From Flagellimonas aequoris (GTDB lineage: Bacteria; Bacteroidota; Bacteroidia; Flavobacteriales; Flavobacteriaceae): a DNA stretch of 64,000 nt. Both the position numbers and the translations under genes were made by a program. The notes beneath the pieces were generated by a model that worked only from the letters and a program-made list of their open reading frames with translations, was not told where the DNA came from and did no database searches. Positions 25,664-33,383 of this stretch are shown here, piece by piece. The stretch lies in the NCBI RefSeq assembly GCF_003584165.1, contig NZ_QXFJ01000009.1:62001-126000 (forward strand), in the 5' to 3' direction. Position 1 is the stretch's first letter; each line of letters starts with the position of its first letter.

Positions 25664-26155
25664 ATGAAAACATCTGAATTTTTATCCCTTTTAAAACAAC
25701 ATCAAAACAAAAGCCTGCTTTTTGAATATGCTCCTAATCAACTCGTTGGGGCCAATTACCACATCACAGAAGTGAAAAACATTACCATAGACTCTGTGGA
25801 TTGTGGGGCCGGGACCGATTTTTGGAAGGAGACCATTGTACAACTGTGGGAAAGTCCAAAAGAAAAAGAGAAAACCGAATTCATGTCCACCTACAAGGCA
25901 TTGGGCATCCTGAACAAAGTGGATAAGATCAAACCTATGGACAAGGACACGGAAATCAAATTTGAATACAGCAATGACCATTTTCACACTGCCCAGCTTT
26001 TTGTAAACGATTTTGATTTGGATGAAACCTCGTTGATCATGAAGCTCTCCGTAGAAAAAACCGACTGTAAGGCCAAGGAAACCTGTGGGGTTGTCCCAAC
26101 GGTGGCCGAGATAGAAAAAGAAGCCTGTTGCACACCTGGATCCGGTTGTTGTTAA
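25664..26155 (+). CDS. DUF6428-like protein of the arsenic cluster
   Basis: This 163-residue protein is of a kind often found between arsR and arsC in Bacteroidota; I assign it to DUF6428 by context and pattern. The middle is an alpha-beta domain. The C-terminus is Cys-rich (DCKAKETCGVV, then CCTPGSGCC), which fits binding of arsenite or another thiol-loving metalloid. The chosen start is the ATG at 25664. Function has not been established as far as I know. Confidence 0.78.
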   Translation: MKTSEFLSLLKQHQNKSLLFEYAPNQLVGANYHITEVKNITIDSVDCGAGTDFWKETIVQLWESPKEKEKTEFMSTYKALGILNKVDKIKPMDKDTEIKFEYSNDHFHTAQLFVNDFDLDETSLIMKLSVEKTDCKAKETCGVVPTVAEIEKEACCTPGSGCC

Positions 26156-26165
26156 TCCTATCATC

Positions 26166-26657
26166 ATGACCATTCGAAACATGCGGCCTTCCGATTGGGA
26201 ACAAGTGTCCCAAATCTATGCCGAAGGAATAGCCACTGGATTTGCCACATTTGAAACCCAGATTCCCAGTTATGAACATTGGGATAAATCACATACCGAC
26301 CACTGCCGATTGGTTGCCGAGGAGAACGAGACCATTTTGGGATGGGCCGCCCTATCCCCTGTCTCAAGTAGATGTGTTTATGGCGGGGTTGGGGAAGTAA
26401 GTGTCTACATCGCGGCCCAAAGTCGCGGCAAAGGAGTTGGCAAAATGCTTTTGCAACGCTTGATAACCGAAAGTGAACAGGCAGGATACTGGACTTTGCA
26501 ATCCGGTATTTTTCCCGAAAATAAAGCAAGCGTACAGCTACATGAGCAAGTGGGTTTTCGCTATATTGGCAAGCGTGAACGGGTAGGCAAACTTCATGGT
26601 GAATGGAAGGACAACCTTTTATTTGAAAAGCGGAGCAATATCATCGGAACAAATTGA
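26166..26657 (+). CDS. GNAT N-acetyltransferase (ArsN/phosphinothricin-type)
   Basis: The 163-residue protein has the GNAT fold with RPSDWEQVSQIYAEGIATG, the acetyl-CoA-binding AQSRGKGVGKMLLQ and FPENKASVQLHEQVGFR. It resembles phosphinothricin/methionine-sulfoximine acetyltransferases. In arsenic clusters such enzymes (ArsN) may acetylate arsinothricin-like compounds. That role is inferred from the neighbours. Confidence 0.85.
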   Translation: MTIRNMRPSDWEQVSQIYAEGIATGFATFETQIPSYEHWDKSHTDHCRLVAEENETILGWAALSPVSSRCVYGGVGEVSVYIAAQSRGKGVGKMLLQRLITESEQAGYWTLQSGIFPENKASVQLHEQVGFRYIGKRERVGKLHGEWKDNLLFEKRSNIIGTN

Positions 26658-26675
26658 ACATCAATCAAAAAAACT

Positions 26676-27098
26676 ATGAAAAACATATTGGTACTTTGTA
26701 CCGGAAACTCTTGTAGAAGCCAAATGGCCCATGGCTATCTGAACCATTTTCAGAATAAATTGGCCAACATTTACAGCGCGGGAATCGAGACCCATGGTCT
26801 AAACCCCATGGCCGTTGAAATCATGAAAGAGGACAACGTGGACCTCTCTCACCACACCTCCAATCATGTGGACGAATACCAGGGAATTGAATGGGATTTC
26901 ATTATCACCGTGTGTGATCACGCCAGGGAACATTGCCCTTTCATCCCATCCAAAAATGCCATCAGGGTGCATCAAAATTTTCCAGACCCATCAAAAGTAA
27001 AGGGAACAGATAAAGAAATTGTGGAGGCATTTCGGAAAACAAGGGACCAAATCAAGGAATTCTGCCATGATTTCGTGAAAGAGGAGCTGATGGACTGA
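26676..27098 (+). CDS. arsC: Arsenate reductase, thioredoxin-coupled (low-molecular-weight phosphatase fold)
   Basis: The 140-residue enzyme reduces arsenate to arsenite. It has the P-loop C8-TGNSC-R14 and the redox relay Cys80 and Cys87 in TVCDHAREHCPF. The late Asp lies in NFPDPSK. This matches the pI258-type ArsC regenerated by thioredoxin. It ends the cluster; no arsenite pump (acr3 or arsB) follows, and the next gene is on the other strand. Product arsenite must be exported by a pump coded elsewhere, if any. Confidence 0.93.
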   Translation: MKNILVLCTGNSCRSQMAHGYLNHFQNKLANIYSAGIETHGLNPMAVEIMKEDNVDLSHHTSNHVDEYQGIEWDFIITVCDHAREHCPFIPSKNAIRVHQNFPDPSKVKGTDKEIVEAFRKTRDQIKEFCHDFVKEELMD

Positions 27099-27110
27099 AG
27101 AATTATTTAA

Positions 27111-28133
27111 CTACATGCCATAATCCATAGGTAACATATCCCCTATTCTAAAATTGGCCATATAACCACCGAATACCAATCCTTTATAAGGGGTGTAGTT
27201 GCCATATATATCAATTGAATAGATGGAATCCAACTCGGCGATTTTCAATGTGGATCTATAATTACCCTTGTTTTTAAAGTAAATGACAAATTGTTTGTCA
27301 AGAAATCGGACTTTTTTGAGGTCTTTAGAAACATCTTCTTCAACATTGTTAAACATGTCTTTGATAGAAGCTTCTTTAAAATTTCTTTTCAATGAAAAAT
27401 TTTGACTCTCAACATCTCCGTGCCAGCAAGAACGCATAAAATGAACCGTAGAACCCAGATAGGCCTTTTCACGTCGTTCCAAAATTTTTGGATCCCCTTC
27501 CGAGACATCAAAAAATTGGGTCGAACCATCAATCAAGGTATGAAATATATTATCTATCCTTCTGAGTGATTTTTCCCTGAAAGAAACCTTGAATTCCTCA
27601 ATATCAAAATAAATAACATAACCCATAAACCCATTCCGCACTTTTATGGGAGCTTCACAATAAGCTTCCAATGTGTTATTGTAAGAATTAAAATAGAGTT
27701 TGATTTGGTCTTCATTCAAAATTTCACAGGAACGACCAGCCCTTGTGTCCCCCAAAAATTCCAATTTAAACACTTTCATTTTCTCTTTACGTGTAAAGGG
27801 GTCTGATGTCAACACCACCTCACTTAAATTTTGAATATCTTCAGTTAGGCCCAACTGTAAAGTGGAATCAGTTGATGGGTCAATAACTTTTCTTGTCACA
27901 TAACCAATATGCCTCACAACAAGTATCGCATTGTTTTCATAGGGCAATCCCAACTTAAAGTTTCCTTCTTCGTCGGTTATGGTGCCAATAGAACTTGCAT
28001 TAAAATAAACCGATGCTCCAACAATGGGTTCCTTGGTATTGGAATCAAATACCTTTCCCTGAATTTCCTGTGCCATGGACACAGCACCTATCAGGAAAAA
28101 AATTAAAGCCATAAGTCTTTTTAGACTTAACAT
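27111..28133 (-). CDS. Carboxypeptidase-regulatory-like domain protein, exported
   Basis: The 340-residue protein has a signal peptide (1-21) and a CarboxypepD_reg-like beta-sandwich (about 23-105: GKVFDSNTKEPIVGASVYFN, TDEEGNFKLGL). A domain of about 230 residues without recognisable motifs follows. N-terminal domains of this type stand on many TonB-dependent receptors, but no barrel follows here. It is 8 bases downstream of the acyltransferase gene on the same strand and probably cotranscribed. Confidence 0.82.
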   Translation of the reverse strand: MLSLKRLMALIFFLIGAVSMAQEIQGKVFDSNTKEPIVGASVYFNASSIGTITDEEGNFKLGLPYENNAILVVRHIGYVTRKVIDPSTDSTLQLGLTEDIQNLSEVVLTSDPFTRKEKMKVFKLEFLGDTRAGRSCEILNEDQIKLYFNSYNNTLEAYCEAPIKVRNGFMGYVIYFDIEEFKVSFREKSLRRIDNIFHTLIDGSTQFFDVSEGDPKILERREKAYLGSTVHFMRSCWHGDVESQNFSLKRNFKEASIKDMFNNVEEDVSKDLKKVRFLDKQFVIYFKNKGNYRSTLKIAELDSIYSIDIYGNYTPYKGLVFGGYMANFRIGDMLPMDYGM

Positions 28134-28141
28134 GATTTTGG

Positions 28142-29938
28142 TTATTGACTGAGTTTTTGTTCCAGTTCGGCCTGGAACTCTTCCATGACCGGTTTTACCG
28201 TGCTTTCCGGTAAATCGGCAATGCGGATGTACATAAGCCCATCCACAGAATTGTTGAACAAGGGATCCACATTGAACGCGACCACCTTGGCGTTCTGTTT
28301 GATATACTTTTTGATCAATACGGGCAAGCGTAAACTCCCGGGTTCCACCTCGCTAATGAGCTTGTCAAATTTATTCAGGTCCGCTTGGGTCTCATCAAAG
28401 ATGAACTCCTTATCGGCATCGTTGAGTTTTACCTTGAATTCTTTTTTAGGTCGAATGTATTGGGCCACATAAGGATCCCAATAGTTGGATTTCATGAACT
28501 CTATCATCAAGGACTTGGAGAAATTCGAGAATTGGTTGCTGATGCTCACGCCCCCGATCAAATATTTATGTTCAGGATGCCTTAACGTAGTATGCACGAT
28601 GCCCTTCCAAAGCAAGAACAAAGGCATGGGTTTTTGTTGGTATTCCTTTACGATATAGGCCCTTCCCATTTCGATGGATTTTTCCATCATACCATAAAGT
28701 TCAGGTTCGAACCGGAAAAGATCTTGGAGATAAAACCCATCGATCCCGTACTTTTTGAAGATTTCGGAGCCCAATCCCATTCGATATGCCCCAACAATGG
28801 TCTTCTCATCATCGTCCCAAAGAAAAAGGTGATGATAATAGGAATCAAAACTATCCAGGTCTATAGCATTGTTCGTCCCCTCCCCCACTTCACGGAAGGT
28901 GATCTCGCGCTGTCTTCCAATCTCGTTAAGGCAAAAAGGCATGTCTTTCTGTTTGGCCAAGAACACCTCATAGTTCTTGCTCTGCAATACGCGACAGTCT
29001 TTTTCACGCAATTGCTTTATTTCTCCCTCCAATACCTTTGTACTGATGGGTGTAGCAATTTTTTTGGGTGGTTTGGGTATCTTCAACGAGGTAGGCACCT
29101 TATCGATCAAGCGTTCCTTCTCAAAAACATTGGCCAAGAGATACGTTTTCTTGCGCAGCAGTTCAGTGAAGGATTCCAAAGTCTCCTCTTCCTGTTGGGC
29201 ACTCACCGAAATGGGCTGCCCAATCCTCACCTTGATGGGACGCATGCTTTGAGAGGTCAGTTCCGAAGGCAATTTGGCCGTTCGGAACACATCGTTCATT
29301 TTGGATAAGGTATAGAAAAGTCGACTGTTACGGGCGTGAAAATAAATGGGTACAACCGGCACTTCGGCTTTGCGGATCAATTTGATGGCTGCCTCTTCCC
29401 ATGGCCTGTCCACTACCAATTTTCCATCTCGATACGTAGAAACTTCCCCGGCAGGGAATATGCCCAATGGATGACCGTCCTGCAAGTGTTTTAGGGCATT
29501 CTTGAAACCTGTTATGCTGCTCTTGGCATCCTTATGGCTTTCAAAAGGGTTCACCGGCATAATAAAAGGCTTCAGGGGTTCGATCCTATGCAACAAAAAA
29601 TTGGCAATGATCTTATAATCCGGACGCTCGTTCAACAAAAGTTTCAAAAGCAGAACCCCATCGATACCGCCCAGTGGATGGTTACTGATGGTAATGTACG
29701 GACCCGTTTTGGGGAGCCTTTTGATATCTTCTTCCGGAATCTCAAAATCGATTTCATAATGGTCCAGGATGGCGTCCAAAAATTCGGGCCCTGGAAGGTC
29801 TTTGTTCTTGTTATAGAACCTGTTTATGGTGGTAATTCTAGTGGCCACCATCAAAAGCCAGCCCACAAAAGTGCCCAAAAAGCCATACTTGTCCAGATGA
29901 ATCACTTTTGCAACCTCCTTTGCAGTAACCAAGCCCAT
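28142..29938 (-). CDS. Bifunctional acyltransferase (PlsC domain + GNAT/hemolysin-like domain), OlsF-like
   Basis: The 598-residue protein joins two acyltransferase domains. The N-terminal PlsC-like part (about 60-260) has SNHPLGGIDGVLLLK, MPVNPFES and LGIFPAGEVSTYRDGK. The C-terminal part (about 330-560) is the hemolysin-type GNAT domain (EVGEGTNNAIDLDSFDSYYHHL, EMGRAYIVKEYQQKP). Fused proteins of this order (OlsF) make ornithine or related amino-acid lipids by N- and O-acylation. The choice of ornithine, glycine or another head group is open. Confidence 0.88.
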   Translation of the reverse strand: MGLVTAKEVAKVIHLDKYGFLGTFVGWLLMVATRITTINRFYNKNKDLPGPEFLDAILDHYEIDFEIPEEDIKRLPKTGPYITISNHPLGGIDGVLLLKLLLNERPDYKIIANFLLHRIEPLKPFIMPVNPFESHKDAKSSITGFKNALKHLQDGHPLGIFPAGEVSTYRDGKLVVDRPWEEAAIKLIRKAEVPVVPIYFHARNSRLFYTLSKMNDVFRTAKLPSELTSQSMRPIKVRIGQPISVSAQQEEETLESFTELLRKKTYLLANVFEKERLIDKVPTSLKIPKPPKKIATPISTKVLEGEIKQLREKDCRVLQSKNYEVFLAKQKDMPFCLNEIGRQREITFREVGEGTNNAIDLDSFDSYYHHLFLWDDDEKTIVGAYRMGLGSEIFKKYGIDGFYLQDLFRFEPELYGMMEKSIEMGRAYIVKEYQQKPMPLFLLWKGIVHTTLRHPEHKYLIGGVSISNQFSNFSKSLMIEFMKSNYWDPYVAQYIRPKKEFKVKLNDADKEFIFDETQADLNKFDKLISEVEPGSLRLPVLIKKYIKQNAKVVAFNVDPLFNNSVDGLMYIRIADLPESTVKPVMEEFQAELEQKLSQ

Positions 29939-30017
29939 GTAGTTTCTTCTTTAGCTAGGCGTAAAGATAGAAAATTACAATTACTGGCCCCGTTGCATCA
30001 AGAATAAGGATAAAGCG

Positions 30018-31268
30018 TTATTGCACAACCAATTGCACGGTTTCCTTTCCGCGTTGCTCCACCAGAACAGACTTTCCGTTTTGAAGGGATTTCACCGCTT
30101 GCTCATCAAAATGGCGTATGGTGTACAGGGAAACATCTTCATGGCAGACCACTTTGAATTTCTTTTTCAATTCTTCCAATAAGGGCTGAAGTCCCTTGAA
30201 CTTGTTATCCAAACAAACGGAAAAACTAATGGCCGAATTTTGGATAAGATCCACCTTCAACCTATGGTCATGAAACAGTTTGAAGATTTCGCTGATGTTA
30301 TCTTCCACAATGAATGAAAAATCCAAGGAGGAAAGTTTTAACAACACTTGGTTCTTTTTAACGATGAAACACGGTATTTTGGGCACAATCCCGATTCCTT
30401 TGCCCACGGTGGTCCCCATGTCCATAGGGTTCACAAAGGATTTTACGTGCAGGGGTATCTCTTTACGCTGTAAAGGCTGCAAGGTTTTGGGGTGGATTAC
30501 CGAAGCACCATAAAAAGCCAACTCAATGGCTTCACGATAAGATATCTGTTCCAACAACTCTGCCTTTTCAAAATTTCGGGGATCGGCGTTCAGGACACCG
30601 GGCACATCTTTCCAAATGGCTACAGACTCGGCATTGAGGCAATAGGCCAAGATGGCCGCGGTATAATCCGAACCTTCCCTACCCAATGTGGTGGTAAAAT
30701 TATTGTCGTCACTTCCCAAAAAGCCTTGGGTGATGTTCAGTTTGGACATATCTACCCTGGCCATGACCTCTTGTTGGGTACGTTCCCAATTGATTTGGGC
30801 ATCACGGTAGGTATTATCGGTCTTGATCATGGTGCGCACATCCAACCAGGTATTGGAAACCCCAACTTCATTCAGATAGGCGCTCACAATGGTTGTGGAC
30901 AGCAATTCTCCATAACAAACTACCTGATCGTATACAAAAGCATATTTTGGGGATTTGTTCCAGGCCAAAAACCCCTTCACTTCATCAAACAGCAATTTTA
31001 TCTTGTCGTAAATGGGATGGTTCGGATTTTCGAACAGCCCGGATAGAATCCCATGGTGGTAATCCACCACCTCTTGAATGGAGGCATTGAGTTCATTTTT
31101 ATCGTAAAAATAGGATTCCACGACCTTTTCCATCGCATTGGTGGTCTTGCCCATGGCCGATATCACGACCAAGGTGTCCATATACCCCACCTCCTTCAGC
31201 ACACTCACCACATTCCTTACGGCATCGGCATCTTTAACGGATGCTCCCCCAAATTTAAAAACTCTCAT
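30018..31268 (-). CDS. lysC: Aspartate kinase
   Basis: The enzyme phosphorylates aspartate for lysine, threonine and methionine synthesis. The protein of about 416 residues begins MRVFKFGGASVKDADAVRN and shows TTLGREGSDYTAAILA and WKDVPGVLNADPR. An ACT-domain tail follows (about 300-416). A start at 31298 (TTG) would add 10 residues; I prefer the ATG at 31268. It is shorter than many monofunctional aspartokinases but complete. The upstream GNAT gene ends 27 bases before it. Confidence 0.93.
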   Translation of the reverse strand: MRVFKFGGASVKDADAVRNVVSVLKEVGYMDTLVVISAMGKTTNAMEKVVESYFYDKNELNASIQEVVDYHHGILSGLFENPNHPIYDKIKLLFDEVKGFLAWNKSPKYAFVYDQVVCYGELLSTTIVSAYLNEVGVSNTWLDVRTMIKTDNTYRDAQINWERTQQEVMARVDMSKLNITQGFLGSDDNNFTTTLGREGSDYTAAILAYCLNAESVAIWKDVPGVLNADPRNFEKAELLEQISYREAIELAFYGASVIHPKTLQPLQRKEIPLHVKSFVNPMDMGTTVGKGIGIVPKIPCFIVKKNQVLLKLSSLDFSFIVEDNISEIFKLFHDHRLKVDLIQNSAISFSVCLDNKFKGLQPLLEELKKKFKVVCHEDVSLYTIRHFDEQAVKSLQNGKSVLVEQRGKETVQLVVQ

Positions 31269-31294
31269 TTTTTTATGCTTGTCTGTTGAAAAGC

Positions 31295-31777
31295 TCAATT
31301 CAGGCTTTCCATATAATTTTTGATTCCGTTTTCATCCAATTGTACTACATCCCAATCGCGTAGTACATTGGCCCCTTTTTTTTCATAAAATTCAATCGCA
31401 GGCTCATTCCAATCCAACACTTCCCAGCAGATTCTTTTTACTCCAAGTGAATGCCCGTAACGAACTACCTCATCCAACAGGGCCGTTCCCAGACCACTGC
31501 CTCGCATGTTTTCCGAGACGATCAAATCCTCCAGATGGATGGCAGGTCCTTTCCAAGTAGAATAACGTGGATACACCAAAGCTATCCCAGAAATACCTTC
31601 ATCTGTTTCGGCCACGAAGCAATGGAACATCCTTTGCTCCCCGAAGCCATGCTTCACCAAATCGTCCTTGGTAACCTCAACGGCGTCGGGTTCTTTTTCA
31701 AAATCGGCTAATTGTTGGATCAAAGCCAAAACACGCTCCATGTCTTCGGGTCGAGCATCCCTGATTGCAAACTCCAT
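31295..31777 (-). CDS. GNAT-family N-acetyltransferase (diamine/SSAT-like)
   Basis: The 160-residue protein has RDARPEDMERVLALIQQLADFEKEPDAV, LEDLIVSENMRGSGLGTALL and the acetyl-CoA loop RGSGLGTAL. NEPAIEFYEKKGAN is near the end. This matches the spermidine/spermine- or thialysine-acetyltransferase subgroup. The real substrate is unknown. A TAnnTTTG box at 31797-31804 stands upstream, and lysC follows, so both may share a transcript. Confidence 0.87.
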   Translation of the reverse strand: MEFAIRDARPEDMERVLALIQQLADFEKEPDAVEVTKDDLVKHGFGEQRMFHCFVAETDEGISGIALVYPRYSTWKGPAIHLEDLIVSENMRGSGLGTALLDEVVRYGHSLGVKRICWEVLDWNEPAIEFYEKKGANVLRDWDVVQLDENGIKNYMESLN

Positions 31778-31796
31778 AATTGTTACAAATAAAACT

Positions 31797-31804
31797 CAAA
31801 GTTA
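31797..31804 (-). promoter_or_regulatory. -7 box for the GNAT-lysC pair
   Basis: On the minus strand TAACTTTG fits TAnnTTTG, 20 bases before the ATG at 31777. Confidence 0.55.
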
Positions 31805-31887
31805 TAAAATTCTAAAACTTATCTTTATCGAAAACGTTATAGTTTCACAAAATGCACGATATTTGTCCTTAAATAAAACAGCCTTCC

Positions 31888-32901
31888 ATGTTTGACAAGC
31901 AGCACCGTACCCTAGGTGAATTTATTATTGCCAACCAAAACTCATTTCAATATACCTCCGGAGAGCTTTCAAGACTGCTGAACGGCATCCGTTTGGCTGC
32001 CAAAGTGGTCAACCACGAAGTGAACAAAGCAGGCTTGGTAGACATCATCGGTTCTGCCGGGGAGACCAATGTACAGGGTGAAAACCAACAAAAATTGGAT
32101 GTGTTGGCCAATGAAAAGTTCATCCAAACCTTAAAAAATAGGGAAATTGTCTGTGGCATTGCTTCAGAGGAAGAAGATGACTTTATCAGTATCAACAGTT
32201 TTGACAAACAACACCAGAACAAATACATTGTGTTGATCGATCCTTTGGATGGCTCCTCTAATATTGATGTGAACGTTTCCGTTGGGACCATTTTTTCCAT
32301 ATACCGGAGGGTCACTCCCGTGGGAACACCTGTAACCCTTGAAGACTTTCTGCAACCGGGAAGAAACCAAATCGCAGCAGGCTACATCATTTATGGCACT
32401 TCCACCATGTTGGTCTATACCACAGGGGATGGCGTGAACGGTTTTACCTTGAACCCTGCCTTGGGTACCTTTTATCTATCCCATCCCAACATGCAGTTTC
32501 CGGAAACAGGTAAGATCTATTCCGTGAACGAAGGCAATTACATCCATTTTCCCCAAGGCGTGAAGGATTACATCAAATACTGCCAAATGGAAGAGGACGA
32601 CCGACCCTACACTTCAAGATATATCGGATCCTTGGTATCAGACTTTCACCGTAACATGATCAAAGGGGGTATTTATATCTACCCAAAGAGCGATAAGGCA
32701 CATAATGGAAAACTGCGCTTGCTCTATGAATGCAATCCCATGGCTTTTTTAGCGGAACAGGCCAACGGCAAGGCCAGTAACGGGTTCAACCCCATCATGG
32801 ACATCCAACCCACGGAGCTACATGAACGGGTACCTTTTTTCTGCGGAAGTAAAAAAATGGTGGAAAAGGCAGAGGAGTTTATGGCCAGGGCCAAATCTTA
32901 G
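31888..32901 (+). CDS. fbp: Fructose-1,6-bisphosphatase class I
   Basis: The gluconeogenic enzyme removes the 1-phosphate of fructose 1,6-bisphosphate. The 337-residue protein has the metal-binding [19 protein letters not shown], the upstream EEEDD loop, and [22 protein letters not shown]. Length and order are those of class I enzymes. Its end overlaps the convergent TerB gene by 4 bases. Confidence 0.97.
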   Translation: MFDKQHRTLGEFIIANQNSFQYTSGELSRLLNGIRLAAKVVNHEVNKAGLVDIIGSAGETNVQGENQQKLDVLANEKFIQTLKNREIVCGIASEEEDDFISINSFDKQHQNKYIVLIDPLDGSSNIDVNVSVGTIFSIYRRVTPVGTPVTLEDFLQPGRNQIAAGYIIYGTSTMLVYTTGDGVNGFTLNPALGTFYLSHPNMQFPETGKIYSVNEGNYIHFPQGVKDYIKYCQMEEDDRPYTSRYIGSLVSDFHRNMIKGGIYIYPKSDKAHNGKLRLLYECNPMAFLAEQANGKASNGFNPIMDIQPTELHERVPFFCGSKKMVEKAEEFMARAKS

Positions 32902-33326
32902 CTCTCTCTTTTTACCAATTCGAAATAATCCTCAAAAGGAATTTTTCCTGTAAAGATCTTGATGGATTTATCAATAATTTCAGTCGCCTTTTTAGGTGAA
33001 AAGCCTAAACCGATGGCATACCTTTCAACCATTTTGCGTTCTCCTTCATCAATATCGTGGTCGGAAAATATGATCTGAAAAAACTCGAACAGCCTTTTAT
33101 ATCTTTTCTCGCCACTGTGCGGTGTCTCAATAGGATATTTGTTATCCTTCTTCATGACCTCCTTGATCTCCTCTTCGGTAATGTTGAGTTTGAAGGCAAA
33201 TTTTTCCAAGATTGCTTTTTCCTTGGGGTTGATCTCTCCATCAATGGCGGCCAAACTTGCCAAAGTGGCAAAATGGGCCAAGTTTTTCCTATGGTCTCCG
33301 TGCTCGTAAAGATCTAAAATTGGCAT
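32898..33326 (-). CDS. TerB-family protein
   Basis: The 142-residue all-helical protein has the TerB pattern: [42 protein letters not shown], each with an acidic metal-binding turn (DGE, DEGE). TerB domains bind calcium or other metals and occur in tellurite-resistance and stress proteins. No other ter genes are nearby, so resistance should not be assumed. A promoter box lies at 33345-33352. Confidence 0.82.
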   Translation of the reverse strand: MPILDLYEHGDHRKNLAHFATLASLAAIDGEINPKEKAILEKFAFKLNITEEEIKEVMKKDNKYPIETPHSGEKRYKRLFEFFQIIFSDHDIDEGERKMVERYAIGLGFSPKKATEIIDKSIKIFTGKIPFEDYFELVKRES

Positions 33327-33344
33327 ATTTCAAATTTTGTGGCA

Positions 33345-33352
33345 CAAATATA
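33345..33352 (-). promoter_or_regulatory. -7 box of the TerB gene
   Basis: On the minus strand TATATTTG matches TAnnTTTG, 19 bases before the ATG at 33326. Confidence 0.55.
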
Positions 33353-33383
33353 AATCTTATCGCAAAAAGGTGGGTACAAACCC

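Noticed and set aside
28592..29308. 238-residue plus-strand frame across the acyltransferase
   Set aside because: Antisense shadow of the PlsC-GNAT gene; composition typical of reverse-strand frames.
30492..31046. 184-residue plus-strand frame across lysC
   Set aside because: It lies antisense to the conserved aspartate kinase core and has no recognisable domain.
32898..33326. Tellurite-resistance operon
   Set aside because: Only a single TerB-like gene is present, with none of the other ter genes beside it.
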